The position numbers were made by a program, and so were the translations under genes. The notes under the pieces are model-generated. The model saw only the letters and a program-made list of their open reading frames with translations. It ran no database searches and had not been told where the DNA came from. 64,000 bases of DNA, taken from assembly GCF_023534745.1 (NCBI RefSeq), contig NZ_JAMHJQ010000008.1, positions 359,796 through 423,795 of the forward strand. Direction: 5' to 3'. This document shows positions 1-8,403 of the stretch, piece after piece (the stretch's first letter is position 1; every line of letters starts with the position of its first letter). Origin of the DNA: Streptomyces sp. 35G-GA-8 (lineage in GTDB: Bacteria > Actinomycetota > Actinomycetes > Streptomycetales > Streptomycetaceae).

Positions 1-166
1 GCTCAAGACCGGCGATCATGCGAAGCACAGTCGACTTGCCGCATCCCGAGGGGCCGAGGAGCACCACGAACTCGCCTGGTGCGATATCGATCGAGAAGTG
101 GTCGACGGCGCGGGTGGAGCGTCCGTACACCTTGCTGACGCTGTGCAGAGAGATGGCGCGAGTCAT
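1..166 (-). CDS. ABC transporter ATP-binding protein (partial, N-terminus)
   Basis: Only the first 55 codons lie in the window; the gene runs off the left edge. The ATG at 166 (complement) opens a protein reading [20 protein letters not shown]. It then has a core strand and a perfect Walker A motif GPSGCGKST at about residues 40-48, followed by VLRMIAGLE. This is the usual start of an importer-type ABC ATPase, which hydrolyses ATP at the inner face of the membrane to drive uptake. The [15 protein letters not shown] form is common in sugar, polyamine and iron importers, so the substrate cannot be named. It lies 116 bp downstream of the MFS gene on the same strand and may be co-transcribed with it. 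Confidence 0.85.
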   Translation of the reverse strand, partial: MTRAISLHSVSKVYGRSTRAVDHFSIDIAPGEFVVLLGPSGCGKSTVLRMIAGLE

Positions 167-282
167 GAATGGTTCCGCCCGGGAAGGAGAAAGGTGGAGC
201 GGGTGCGACGCCTGAAGTTAGCCGACTACGCGCTGTCAGGGAATGACTCGCGCCAAGGTTCGGTGACCTTGCGGGACATGGC

Positions 283-1599
283 TCAGGAGGTGTCGCGTGC
301 CGGGGCGGGGCGGCTGCCCGGTTCCGCGTCGCCGCCCGTACCGGTGGCGGTGTCCGTACCGGTGCCGGTACCCGGCGCGGTGCCCGGCGGGGGAACCTCG
401 GGCGTCCCGCCCGACGTGCGCAGGCCGAGTCCGGCCGCGGCCACCAGCAGCGCGCCGAGCATGACGAACGGCGCGGCCATGCCCGCCACTCCCGCGACCA
501 GACCGGCGGAGGCCGGGGCGGCGACCTGGCCGAGCCGGTTGCCGGTGAGCCGCAGCGCGAGGGCGGTGGAGCGGGCCTCGTCGGGGGCGGCCCGTACGAC
601 GGTCGTCATCGACAGCGGCTGGCCGACGCCCAGACAGAAACCGAGCGCCGCGAGCATCAGGGCGAGCCCCCACACCGGTACGGGCAGGGCGATGCCCGCG
701 CACAGCAGTCCGCCGAGCAGACAGGTGGAGGTGAGCAGGACCGTACGGCCGAGCCACCGGAGCATCGGACTCATCACCAGCCGGCAGGCGATGGTGGCCG
801 CGGCGCGCAGGCTGAGCAGCAGCCCGATCACGGTGGGCGCGATTCCCCGCTCCTCACCGATGACCGGCAGATAGGCGGTGAGGACATCGGTCGCGGAGAG
901 CACGGCCAGGCTGATGAAGATGCCCGCCGGCACACCCCGGGCCCGCAGGATGCGGCGGACCGGGACCTTGGCGGACCGCGGGGACGCGGGGGCGTCGGGG
1001 GCCGTACGCGCCTCTATCCGCCACAGAGAGGTGAAGGAGACCGCCGCGGCGGCGGCCGAGACGAGCAGCGCGAGGGCGCTCGTTCGGGCCATCTCGTCGC
1101 CCTGCCCGGAGACGAGCAGCCCGGCGGCGACCGGTCCCGCCAGCTGTCCGAGCGAGGCGCCGATGGTGAAGTGGCCGAAGTTCCGGTCCTGTTCGTCCGG
1201 GGCGCTGCGGCGGGCGACGATCGACTGGGCGCCGATGACGAAGCAGAGATGGCCGAGGCCCATCACCCCGCTCCAGGCGGCCAGTTCGGGCCCCGAGCCC
1301 GACGTGCCGCTGAGCGCGCAGCCGGCCGAGATGAGGACCAGGCCGGCCACCAGCAGAGGGGCGCACCGTCCGTGGTCGGTCCTGCGGCCGAGCGGTACGG
1401 CGACGAAGAGCGGCAGCAGCGCGTAGACGGCCGTGATCACACCGATCGCCCGCTCGTCCGCGCCCATGGAGAGCGCCCGGTAGGAGACCGCCGGCCGCGC
1501 CATCGACACCGCGCCCTGCGCGAAGCTGAAGGCGATGACCAGACGGAGGAGCCAGCCTCTCCCACCGGGCGCCCCCACCGGGGCCAGGACGGGAACCAT
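283..1599 (-). CDS. MFS transporter
   Basis: A membrane protein of 438 residues with about 12 hydrophobic segments. The loop between segments 2 and 3 contains PLGRRTDHGR, the MFS signature region. The ATG at 1599 shares its A with the TGA of the upstream CitMHS gene (TGATG arrangement), which decides the start over the longer reading to 1659 and implies translational coupling. The C-terminus is a Thr/Gly/Pro-rich tail. Members move small molecules by proton-coupled symport or antiport; nothing here shows the substrate. The coupling to a citrate-type carrier suggests an organic acid or a metal-chelate-related solute, which is inference. MFS assignment is secure, specificity unknown. Confidence 0.85.
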   Translation of the reverse strand: MVPVLAPVGAPGGRGWLLRLVIAFSFAQGAVSMARPAVSYRALSMGADERAIGVITAVYALLPLFVAVPLGRRTDHGRCAPLLVAGLVLISAGCALSGTSGSGPELAAWSGVMGLGHLCFVIGAQSIVARRSAPDEQDRNFGHFTIGASLGQLAGPVAAGLLVSGQGDEMARTSALALLVSAAAAAVSFTSLWRIEARTAPDAPASPRSAKVPVRRILRARGVPAGIFISLAVLSATDVLTAYLPVIGEERGIAPTVIGLLLSLRAAATIACRLVMSPMLRWLGRTVLLTSTCLLGGLLCAGIALPVPVWGLALMLAALGFCLGVGQPLSMTTVVRAAPDEARSTALALRLTGNRLGQVAAPASAGLVAGVAGMAAPFVMLGALLVAAAGLGLRTSGGTPEVPPPGTAPGTGTGTDTATGTGGDAEPGSRPAPARDTS

Positions 1600-3059
1600 C
1601 AGATGATGCCGAAGAGGACTCCGGCGGCGAGCACCACCAGCGAGGTGAGCGCGGCCCACTTGACGGTGAACTTGGTGTGGTCGCCGAACTCGACCTTGGC
1701 CATGCCCACGAGGACATAGACGGCGGGCACGAGCGGGCTCGACATGTGGAGCGGCTGGCCGACGAGCGAGGCGCGGGCTATCTCCAGCGGGGAGACGCCA
1801 TGGGCGGCGCCGGCCTCTGCGAGCACGGGCAGAACTCCGAAGTAGAAACCGTCGTTGGACATGAAGTAGGTGAGCGGCACGCTCAGCACACCGGTGACGA
1901 TGGCCATGTGCGGGCCCATGCCGTCCGGAATGGCGCCGACGAGCCAGTCGGCCATGTGCTGGACCATACCCGTGCCGGTGAGGACACCGGTGAAGACGGC
2001 GGCGGCGAAGACCATACCGGAGACGTTCAGAACGTTCTCCGCGTGGGCCCCGATCCGGGCCTTCTGCTCGGCCATGTTGGGGTAGTTGACAGTGAGGGCG
2101 AGGGCCGCGCCGAGGAGGAAGAGCACCGGGATCGGCATCAGTTCCATGATCATCGCGGTGAGCAGGGCGACCGTCAGCCCGGCGTTGAACCAGTAGAGCC
2201 GGGGGCGCAGGGTCGCGCGGTGGGGGTCGAGACCCTGGAAGCCGTCGTCGTCGGAGGTGTCGGCGTCGTCCGTAGCGCTGCCGCCGCCGGCGCCTGTGCC
2301 CCCGAGGGCCTTGCCCGTACCGGTGCCACCGGCCCTGCCGGTTCGGCTGCCGCCGCCGACGGACGTCGTGGTCGTACCGCTTCCCGCCTCGACCAGTACG
2401 GTCTCGCTCGTGGTGCCCGTCTCCAGCACCTCGTCGAGGGTGAGGACGCCCAGCCGCTTGCGCTCCCGGAGGCCCAGCACATAGGCGAGGAAGAACACGG
2501 CGAGCAGTCCGACGCCGAGCGCCGGGATCATCGGGACGAACACATCGCCGGCGTCGACCTTGAGCGCGGTCGCCGCACGGGCCGTCGGGCCGCCCCAGGG
2601 CAGGGTGTTCATCACGCCGTTCGCGGTGGCGGCGACGCCGGTCATCACGACCCGGCTCATCCCGAGCCGCTTGTAGAGCGGATACATCGCGGAGACGGTG
2701 ATCATGAAGGTGGTGGAGCCGTCGCCGTCCAGGGAGACGATCGCGGCGAGCACGGCCGTACCGACGACGATCCGCATCGGGTCGGCCTTGCAGAAGCGCA
2801 GGATGCCCCGGACGATCGGATCGAAGAGCCCGACATCGATCATCACGCCGAAGTAGACGATGGCGAACATCAGCATGGCGGCGGTGGGCGCGAGGTCGCC
2901 GACGCCCTTGATGACATAGTCACCCAGCTGTCCGCCCTGCCCTACGAGAACGCAGAAGAGTGCTGGGATGAGCACCAGCGCCGCGATCGGCGACATCTTC
3001 TTCATCATGATCAGCACCAGGAAGGTGGCGATCATGACGAAGCCCAGGATGGTCAGCAT
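1599..3059 (-). CDS. CitMHS-family citrate/metal-citrate:proton symporter
   Basis: A 486-residue polytopic protein beginning MLTILGFVMIATFLVLIMMK. It has the hydrophobic profile and motifs of the CitMHS family, including SLDGDGSTTFMITVSAMYPL (about residues 108-127) and PWGGPTARAA. Family members import citrate complexed with a divalent cation (Mg, Ca or Fe) together with protons. Odd feature: residues about 210-275, between the two membrane halves, are a Gly/Thr/Ser-rich then acidic insert much longer than a normal cytoplasmic loop. A GAGGGG-type ribosome site precedes the ATG. The gene heads a minus-strand unit with the MFS gene. A 14-base motif 78-91 bp upstream recurs in front of tctC. 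Confidence 0.88.
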   Translation of the reverse strand: MLTILGFVMIATFLVLIMMKKMSPIAALVLIPALFCVLVGQGGQLGDYVIKGVGDLAPTAAMLMFAIVYFGVMIDVGLFDPIVRGILRFCKADPMRIVVGTAVLAAIVSLDGDGSTTFMITVSAMYPLYKRLGMSRVVMTGVAATANGVMNTLPWGGPTARAATALKVDAGDVFVPMIPALGVGLLAVFFLAYVLGLRERKRLGVLTLDEVLETGTTSETVLVEAGSGTTTTSVGGGSRTGRAGGTGTGKALGGTGAGGGSATDDADTSDDDGFQGLDPHRATLRPRLYWFNAGLTVALLTAMIMELMPIPVLFLLGAALALTVNYPNMAEQKARIGAHAENVLNVSGMVFAAAVFTGVLTGTGMVQHMADWLVGAIPDGMGPHMAIVTGVLSVPLTYFMSNDGFYFGVLPVLAEAGAAHGVSPLEIARASLVGQPLHMSSPLVPAVYVLVGMAKVEFGDHTKFTVKWAALTSLVVLAAGVLFGII

Positions 3060-3136
3060 TTAGGAGGCCCCTCACGTTCACCCTTGAACTCCCGCCGGGG
3101 GCGGCGGTCCGGATGACGTTAGGTCTGGCCTCCAGC

Positions 3137-3150
3137 CGTTAACAAGATGT
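3137..3150 (-). promoter_or_regulatory. Candidate regulator site upstream of CitMHS, shared with tctC
   Basis: The plus strand reads CGTTAACAAGATGT, centred about 85 bp upstream of the CitMHS start. The tctC upstream region has CGTTAACAAGCTGT (13 of 14 identical) in the same orientation, at 75-88 bp from the tctC start. GTTAAC is palindromic. Both genes import tricarboxylates, so a common regulator site is a reasonable inference. Confidence 0.45.
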
Positions 3151-3244
3151 TGACACGCGAGCAATACGAGCAAAAGCCCAGGTCACAGCAGGGGTGGTAG
3201 GGGGGGAGCAATACCAGGGGGAGAGGACGGGGAAAGCGGAGACC

Positions 3245-4015
3245 TCAGTCGAACGTCCTCGCCAGATAGGCACGCAGCAGCTTCCTCGTCTCCCCCACGA
3301 TCCAGGGATCACCTGCCGGATCCATCCGGAACGCCAGTTGGAGCAGCGCGTCGGCGGCCTCGGTGGCGACCAGGACCGTGCGGTGCAGCGCCGGGTCGGG
3401 CGCCCGGCCGAGATGGCCGGCGAGCAGTCCGGCGAGGCGTCTGGCGACCCGGTGGTTGGGGTCGGTCGCCGGGTCGACGGGGATACGGTCGAGTGACTGC
3501 GGCCGGGTGCCCAGCGGAAGTTGGGCCCCGAAGTCCACCAGCGAGAAGCCGGGCACGGTGCGCTTCATGGAGAGGTACTCGTCCATGACGGCGTCGATGG
3601 CGCCCCGCCAGTCGTTCGGGTCGAGCATCCTGAGCCGGTCCGCGATGCCCTCGGTATAGCTGTCGAGATTGCGCCTTCCGAGTGCGTCCGCCATGGCCCG
3701 CTTGTTGACGAAGAAGCGATAGACCGAGCCGATGGGAACGCCCGCGCGAGCGGCGACGGCCCGGGTGGACAACTGCTCGTATCCGCCCTCGTCGAGGAGC
3801 ACTCCGCAGGCGTCGAGGATCCGGGCCAGCCGCTCCGTGCTGCGCTGTTGCACAGGCACGGTGCGGAGCCCTCCGACCTCGGATTCCTCGTCGGGCTCCA
3901 TGTCCTCGCCGACATCGGCGTCGGGGACGGAATCGGGCTCGGGTGCGGGTTCTGCGCCTGGGCTGGGCTCGGCGTCGGGCTGCGTATGCGTACGGTCGCG
4001 TGACACGGGATCCAT
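3245..4015 (-). CDS. TetR-family regulator divergent from hmgA
   Basis: A 256-residue protein. A DNA-binding domain of TetR type starts near residue 60, with recognition region STRAVAARAGVPIGSVYRFFVNK, and is followed by an all-helical ligand domain. The first 50 residues are Pro/Glu/Asp-rich and unlike the family's usual N-terminus. Translation may really start at the internal Met at residue 39 (position 3901) or nearby. The gene is transcribed away from hmgA, and the spacer holds a 26-bp palindrome centred at 4062/4063, so it probably represses itself and hmgA. Inference: the ligand is an intermediate of tyrosine/homogentisate breakdown. Confidence 0.85.
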   Translation of the reverse strand: MDPVSRDRTHTQPDAEPSPGAEPAPEPDSVPDADVGEDMEPDEESEVGGLRTVPVQQRSTERLARILDACGVLLDEGGYEQLSTRAVAARAGVPIGSVYRFFVNKRAMADALGRRNLDSYTEGIADRLRMLDPNDWRGAIDAVMDEYLSMKRTVPGFSLVDFGAQLPLGTRPQSLDRIPVDPATDPNHRVARRLAGLLAGHLGRAPDPALHRTVLVATEAADALLQLAFRMDPAGDPWIVGETRKLLRAYLARTFD

Positions 4016-4049
4016 GATGCCGCTCGGCCCCGTTGACGAAGCGCACCAC

Positions 4050-4075
4050 TAATCCTACGGTTGTCCATAGGATTA
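4050..4075. promoter_or_regulatory. Palindromic operator between the TetR gene and hmgA
   Basis: The arms TAATCCTA (4050-4057) and TAGGATTA (4068-4075) are perfect reverse complements around a 10-base centre that itself has matching GG/CC pairs (20 of 26 positions symmetric). It lies in the 96-bp divergent spacer, where a TetR dimer would be expected to bind. Confidence 0.75.
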
Positions 4076-4111
4076 ACCTTCCGGGATTCCTTGATCGAGG
4101 AGTGCATGCGG

Positions 4112-5443
4112 ATGACGAACGACATCGAGCGGGCGCGGAAGACGGCCGGGGAGCTGGACCACTCCTCGGGCTTCGGCAATGAGCACAGCTCCGAGGCCGT
4201 GCCGGGGGCGCTGCCGGTCGGCCGCAACGCGCCCCAGCGCGCGCCGCTCGGTCTCTACACGGAACAGCTGAGCGGCAGCGCGTTCACCGAGCCCCGCGCG
4301 CACAACCGGCGGTCCTGGCTGTACCGGATCCGGCCGTCGGCGGCGCATCCGCCGTTCGCCCGGATCGACAACGGCTCGGTCCGTGGCGCCCCGTTCACCG
4401 AGACCGTGCCCGACCCCAACCGGCTGCGCTGGGACCCGCTGCCCGAGCCCGCTCCCGGCACCGACTTCCTGGCCGGTCTGTGGACGCTGGGCGGCAATGG
4501 CGACGCGGCGCAGCGCACGGGGATGGCGATTCATCTCTACTACGCCAACTCCCCCATGACGGACCGGGTGTTCAGCGACGCGGACGGCGAACTGCTGATC
4601 GTTCCCGAGCACGGCGGACTGCTGATCCGTACGGAGCTCGGCCTGCTCGCGGCTCAGCCGGGCGAGGTGGCGCTGGTACCGCGCGGGATGCGCTTCCGGG
4701 TCGAGCTGCTGGACGAGACAGCACGCGGCTATGTGTGCGAGAACTACGGCCGGCCGTTCGTCCTGCCCGACCTCGGGCCGATCGGCGCCAACGGCCTGGC
4801 CAACGCGCGTGACTTCCGCGCGCCGGTCGCCGCGTACGAGGACATCGAGCGGCCGACCCGGGTGGTCAACAAGTTCTGCGGCAATCTCTGGGCCGCCACC
4901 TATGACCACTCCCCGCTCGATGTGGTGGCCTGGCACGGCAATCATGTGCCGTACGTCTACGATCTGCGCCGCTTCAATGTCATCGGGACCATCAGCTACG
5001 ACCACCCCGATCCGTCGATCTTCACGGTGCTGACCTCACCGTCCGAGACCCCGGGCCTCGCCGGAGTCGACTTCGTCGTCTTCGCGCCGCGCTGGCTGGT
5101 CGGTGAGGACACGTTCCGGCCGCCGTACTTCCACCGCAATGTGATGAGCGAGTACATGGGCCTGATCGAGGGCGCGTACGACGCCAAGACGGCGGGCAAG
5201 GGAGGCTTCGTCCCCGGCGGCGGCTCGCTGCACAACATGATGTCGGCGCACGGCCCCGACCGGGAGACCTTCGACCGGGCGAGCGCCGCCGAGCTCAGGC
5301 CGCAGAAGATCGACGACGGGCTGGCCTTCATGTTCGAGACCCGGTGGCCGGTGACGGCGACCGAACAGGCGGCGGGTGCCACCCATCGGCAGCGCGGTTA
5401 CGACAACGTATGGCAAGGTCTGGAGCGCCACTTCAGGCCATGA
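4112..5443 (+). CDS. hmgA: Homogentisate 1,2-dioxygenase
   Basis: Opens the aromatic ring of homogentisate to give maleylacetoacetate in tyrosine and phenylalanine breakdown, using non-haem Fe(II) in the cytoplasm. The 443-residue protein has the family's full length and signatures. The N-terminal [10 protein letters not shown] segment and the iron-site region [15 protein letters not shown] near residues 335-350 (His and Glu ligands) are present, as is [15 protein letters not shown] for the last His. ATG 4112 is preferred because GAGGAG lies nine bases upstream; ATG 4106 in the same frame is too close to that site. Possible regulators sit on both sides: a divergent TetR gene with a palindrome, and a GntR gene 69 bp downstream. 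Confidence 0.97.
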   Translation: MTNDIERARKTAGELDHSSGFGNEHSSEAVPGALPVGRNAPQRAPLGLYTEQLSGSAFTEPRAHNRRSWLYRIRPSAAHPPFARIDNGSVRGAPFTETVPDPNRLRWDPLPEPAPGTDFLAGLWTLGGNGDAAQRTGMAIHLYYANSPMTDRVFSDADGELLIVPEHGGLLIRTELGLLAAQPGEVALVPRGMRFRVELLDETARGYVCENYGRPFVLPDLGPIGANGLANARDFRAPVAAYEDIERPTRVVNKFCGNLWAATYDHSPLDVVAWHGNHVPYVYDLRRFNVIGTISYDHPDPSIFTVLTSPSETPGLAGVDFVVFAPRWLVGEDTFRPPYFHRNVMSEYMGLIEGAYDAKTAGKGGFVPGGGSLHNMMSAHGPDRETFDRASAAELRPQKIDDGLAFMFETRWPVTATEQAAGATHRQRGYDNVWQGLERHFRP

Positions 5444-5512
5444 CCCGGAGTTTCGGACCCACAGTCGTGGAGGTGCCACCGTTTTGGAGTCGCCACAGTC
5501 GGGGAGTCGCCG

Positions 5513-6271
5513 GTGACCTCCTTCGCCCCGGACTCTCTGATCCTGAACCGCAAGCTTCCGCTCTGGTATCAGGTCTCGCAGTCGCTGCGCGCCTCGATAC
5601 TGGGCCGCCGGCCGCACGATCCGCTCCGGCTGCCGACCGAGGAACAGCTCGCCTCGCACTACGGCGTCAGTGTGCTGACGATGCGTCAGGCCCTCAAGGA
5701 GCTGGAGAAGGAGGGCCTGATCAGCCGGCACCGACGGCGCGGCACCTTCATAGAACCGGGCGTCCGGCGCGGCGCCCCGCGCCGGCTGCTCGGCTCGATC
5801 GACGCGATCGTGGCCCAGCAGTCCGGTGAGCTGACCACGCTCCTCGGCCATGGCCCGGCCCCGGTGCCCGGCGAACTCGCGGAGTACTTCCCCGGGGCGG
5901 ACGAGGTGATCACGTATCGCAGGCTGCGCTGCGACGGCGAGAGCGGCGAACCCGTCAACTGGGCGGAGAACGCGGTCCGCCCGGACATCGCGGCCGGCAT
6001 AGAGGTGACCGATCTGGAGCGCTGGCCGATGACGAAGGTGCTGCGCGACATGGTCGGGATCCGGATCAGCCGCATCACGGACACGGTGGAGGCCCGGCTC
6101 GCGGACCCGGTCACGGCCGAGCTGCTGCGGGTGCCGCTGCTGAGCCCGATCCTGCACTACACGGGGGTGACATACGACGAGAGCGGCCGGGTCGCCGATG
6201 TGGCGCGGATCCACTACCGGGGGGACCGGTTCTCCTTCTCGGTCACGGTCGAGGCGGACCTCATGGGTTAG
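5513..6271 (+). CDS. GntR-family (HutC/UTRA) transcriptional regulator
   Basis: A 252-residue protein. Residues about 12-80 form a winged helix of GntR type (PLWYQVSQSLRASI, LPTEEQLASHYGVSVLTMRQ, GLISRHRRRGTF). Residues about 95-245 form the UTRA ligand domain, ending HYRGDRFSFSVTVE. UTRA regulators usually release DNA on binding a pathway metabolite. GTG 5513 is used, with GGGGAG seven bases upstream. It follows hmgA by 69 bp on the same strand and may control tyrosine/homogentisate or a related aromatic pathway; that role is inferred from position only. Confidence 0.88.
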   Translation: MTSFAPDSLILNRKLPLWYQVSQSLRASILGRRPHDPLRLPTEEQLASHYGVSVLTMRQALKELEKEGLISRHRRRGTFIEPGVRRGAPRRLLGSIDAIVAQQSGELTTLLGHGPAPVPGELAEYFPGADEVITYRRLRCDGESGEPVNWAENAVRPDIAAGIEVTDLERWPMTKVLRDMVGIRISRITDTVEARLADPVTAELLRVPLLSPILHYTGVTYDESGRVADVARIHYRGDRFSFSVTVEADLMG

Positions 6272-6381
6272 TCACGTTTCCAGGGGGGGCCAAACCGCCT
6301 CGGCGGCCGGTACGCGGTGGCCGATAGCATGCTGGTGGGAGGGGCACGAGGGCGCACAGACCGACGGGAGGGACGGTCCGC

Positions 6382-7593
6382 ATGACGGCGACGCGGTCCG
6401 GGGCGACGGACGAGAGCCCGCTGCTCAGCGATCTCATGCCGTGGTCGACGCCCCCGCTGCGGTTCGGCAGGGAGTGGATCCTCGCCCCCGACCGGCCCTC
6501 CCTCACCGCGCGCTGGGACCGGCTCGTACGGGCCGAGGGCGCCGAGCGCGAGGCGCTGTTCGGGCCGACCCGGGCGCGTACGCCGTACAGCGCGGTCGCC
6601 GCGCTGCCGGGCCGGGCCACGGGTACCGGGCGGTTCGCGCGGGAGTCGGGGCGGTGCCCCGAGCCGGTACGGGTGCTGCGCGGGCCGTTCGACGAGCAGT
6701 GGCTGATCCCCGACCACCGGCTGATCGACGCGGCTCGCCCCGAGCTGTGGCGGGTCGCCGACGACCATCAGGTCTTCGCCGTGGAACAGGGGTTCGTACC
6801 GGCGGCGGCCGGGCCCGCGCTGCTGGTCGGCGCGGTGCTCCCGGACGGCCGTTCCCCGGCCGGGCGGCCGGGCAGGATCCGGCCGCTCTACCGCCGTCCC
6901 GGCGGCGTGGAACCCAATCTGGCCCCCGGGCTGACCGCCCTGCTGGCCACGCGGTACGGCCAGGAGGTCACCGCCGGGGACGTGCTCGCCTGGGCTCTGG
7001 CGGTCGCCGTGGGCACCCCGGCCGGCTGCGCGGTGCCGCTGACCGCCGATCCCGCCGTCTGGGCCTCCGGGGTCGAGCTGGGGCGGCGGCTGACGCGGAT
7101 CCAGCTGCGCGGGGCGCACGGCGGTGAGCGGCCCCGGCTGCCCGGTGGCCGCCGTCCCTATGTGCGGGCCGCCGTTCCGGCCGGGCCTGAGGCGATCGAG
7201 TACGACCCGGGGGACGAGGTGCTCCGGCTCGGCTCGGGCCGGATCTCCCCCGTACCGGCCGGGGCCTGGGAGTTCACGGTGGGCGGCGTACGGACGCTGG
7301 AGCTGTGGTTCGAGCGCCGTACGGCCCGCCCCGAGCCGGGGACACTGGCGGCGATCCGCCCGTCGGAGTGGCCGCGGGAGTGGACCTCGGAGCTGCTTGA
7401 GCTGATCACGGTCCTGGCGCTGCTGGCGGAACTCCGGCCTCTCCAGGCGCGGTTGCGCGGCGACGGCCCGGAGATCGGTACGGCGGAGCTGCGCGCCGCG
7501 GGCGTGCTGCCGGTCCCGGCGGCGGCCCGGCGGCCGGCCTCCGTGCTGGACCATCACGAGGAGGGACCGGAAGGCCAGTTCGCGCTGATCTGA
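6382..7593 (+). CDS. Type ISP restriction/modification enzyme-like protein (specificity domain only)
   Basis: A 403-residue protein resembling the C-terminal target-recognition part of type ISP (LlaBIII-like) restriction-modification enzymes. Recognisable stretches are FDEQWLIPDHRLIDAARPEL, WRVADDHQVF and GGVEPNLAPGL. A full type ISP enzyme also carries nuclease, helicase and methyltransferase domains in one chain of about 1,500 residues. None are present here and no such genes adjoin. Similar stand-alone proteins are, from memory, common in Streptomyces and are often annotated as a DNA methylase although they lack the catalytic motifs. Whether it binds DNA is unknown. ATG 6382 follows a GGGAGG-type site. 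Confidence 0.7.
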   Translation: MTATRSGATDESPLLSDLMPWSTPPLRFGREWILAPDRPSLTARWDRLVRAEGAEREALFGPTRARTPYSAVAALPGRATGTGRFARESGRCPEPVRVLRGPFDEQWLIPDHRLIDAARPELWRVADDHQVFAVEQGFVPAAAGPALLVGAVLPDGRSPAGRPGRIRPLYRRPGGVEPNLAPGLTALLATRYGQEVTAGDVLAWALAVAVGTPAGCAVPLTADPAVWASGVELGRRLTRIQLRGAHGGERPRLPGGRRPYVRAAVPAGPEAIEYDPGDEVLRLGSGRISPVPAGAWEFTVGGVRTLELWFERRTARPEPGTLAAIRPSEWPREWTSELLELITVLALLAELRPLQARLRGDGPEIGTAELRAAGVLPVPAAARRPASVLDHHEEGPEGQFALI

Positions 7594-7609
7594 CCTGGGA
7601 CGGCTCGCG

Positions 7610-8338
7610 TCAGGGCGACGTGGGCCGCCGGGCGTCGAACCCGTCGAGGACCCGCGCGAGCGCCCGGTCGAAGACGGCCTCCGTATCGATCGGTCCCGAA
7701 TCCTCCGCGAACGCCGCCGCCATGCGGGGATAGCGCCCGGAGGCGATCTCGCGCCCCAGATAGGCCATGCGTACGGCGTGCTCCTTCTCCGCCGACCAGG
7801 GCAGGGACTTGGTGCGCTCGGCCGTCTGGAGCTCATTGGCGACATAGGTGGTCACGACCCCGTTGACCATGGCCACCAGCTCCATCTTCTCGCCGTAGGA
7901 CGCGTCCATCCCGTCCAGGCAGCTCAGGCTGTATTCGAGGTACCGCATCGTGTTGGGGCTCAGCCCGTAGACCGCCGACATCAGCCGTGCCATCCAGGGA
8001 TGCCGGTGCATGATCGCGCGGGCCCGGTGCGCGAGGGCGGTCAGATCGGCCCGCCAGTCCCCGGTGGGCTTCTCGGGCAGGTCGTACTCGCCGGAGACCC
8101 GGTCGACCATCAGCTCGTACAGATCCTCCTTGCGCGGCACGTAGTTGTAGAGCGACATCGTGCCGCAGCCCAGTTCGGCGGCGACATGGCGCATGGTCAC
8201 GGCGTCGAGGCCGCCCGCGTCGGCGATACGGCAGGCCGCCGCCGCGATGTCGGCGCGGCTGAACGCCGGCTTGGGTCCGCGTCCTGACCGTTCCGGGCGT
8301 GCCCAGATCACTTCGGGTTCAGCAGGTCGCCCCGCCAT
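7610..8338 (-). CDS. TetR-family regulator of the DrrAB-like exporter
   Basis: A 242-residue protein. The HTH lies at about residues 25-70 (TMRHVAAELGCGTMSLYNYV is the recognition region) and is followed by a helical drug-binding-type domain. ATG 8338 has a GAGGTG site seven bases upstream. It diverges from an ABC exporter, and two near-identical palindromes flank the exporter's promoter, so repression of the exporter and of itself, relieved by an exported compound, is the likely role (inference from layout). Family secure; ligand unknown. Confidence 0.88.
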   Translation of the reverse strand: MAGRPAEPEVIWARPERSGRGPKPAFSRADIAAAACRIADAGGLDAVTMRHVAAELGCGTMSLYNYVPRKEDLYELMVDRVSGEYDLPEKPTGDWRADLTALAHRARAIMHRHPWMARLMSAVYGLSPNTMRYLEYSLSCLDGMDASYGEKMELVAMVNGVVTTYVANELQTAERTKSLPWSAEKEHAVRMAYLGREIASGRYPRMAAAFAEDSGPIDTEAVFDRALARVLDGFDARRPTSP

Positions 8339-8363
8339 CGATCATCACCTCGTCCACCATCTT

Positions 8364-8385
8364 AGTTACGTACAACGTACGTAGT
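8364..8385. promoter_or_regulatory. TetR operator site 1
   Basis: TACGTAC (8367-8373) and GTACGTA (8377-8383) are perfect inverted arms around AAC. The site covers the spacer and likely -35 element (TTACGT, 8366-8371) of the exporter promoter and lies 26-47 bp upstream of the TetR start, so it can control both genes. Confidence 0.75.
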
Positions 8386-8389
8386 GCGC

Positions 8390-8403
8390 TACGGTGGACG
8401 GCA
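8390..8403 (+). promoter_or_regulatory. Likely leaderless promoter of the DrrA-like gene
   Basis: TACGGT (8390-8395) is a plausible -10 element, with TTACGT 18 bp upstream. Seven bases separate the -10 from ATG 8403 and there is no convincing ribosome site, so transcription probably starts at or next to the A of the start codon. Confidence 0.5.
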
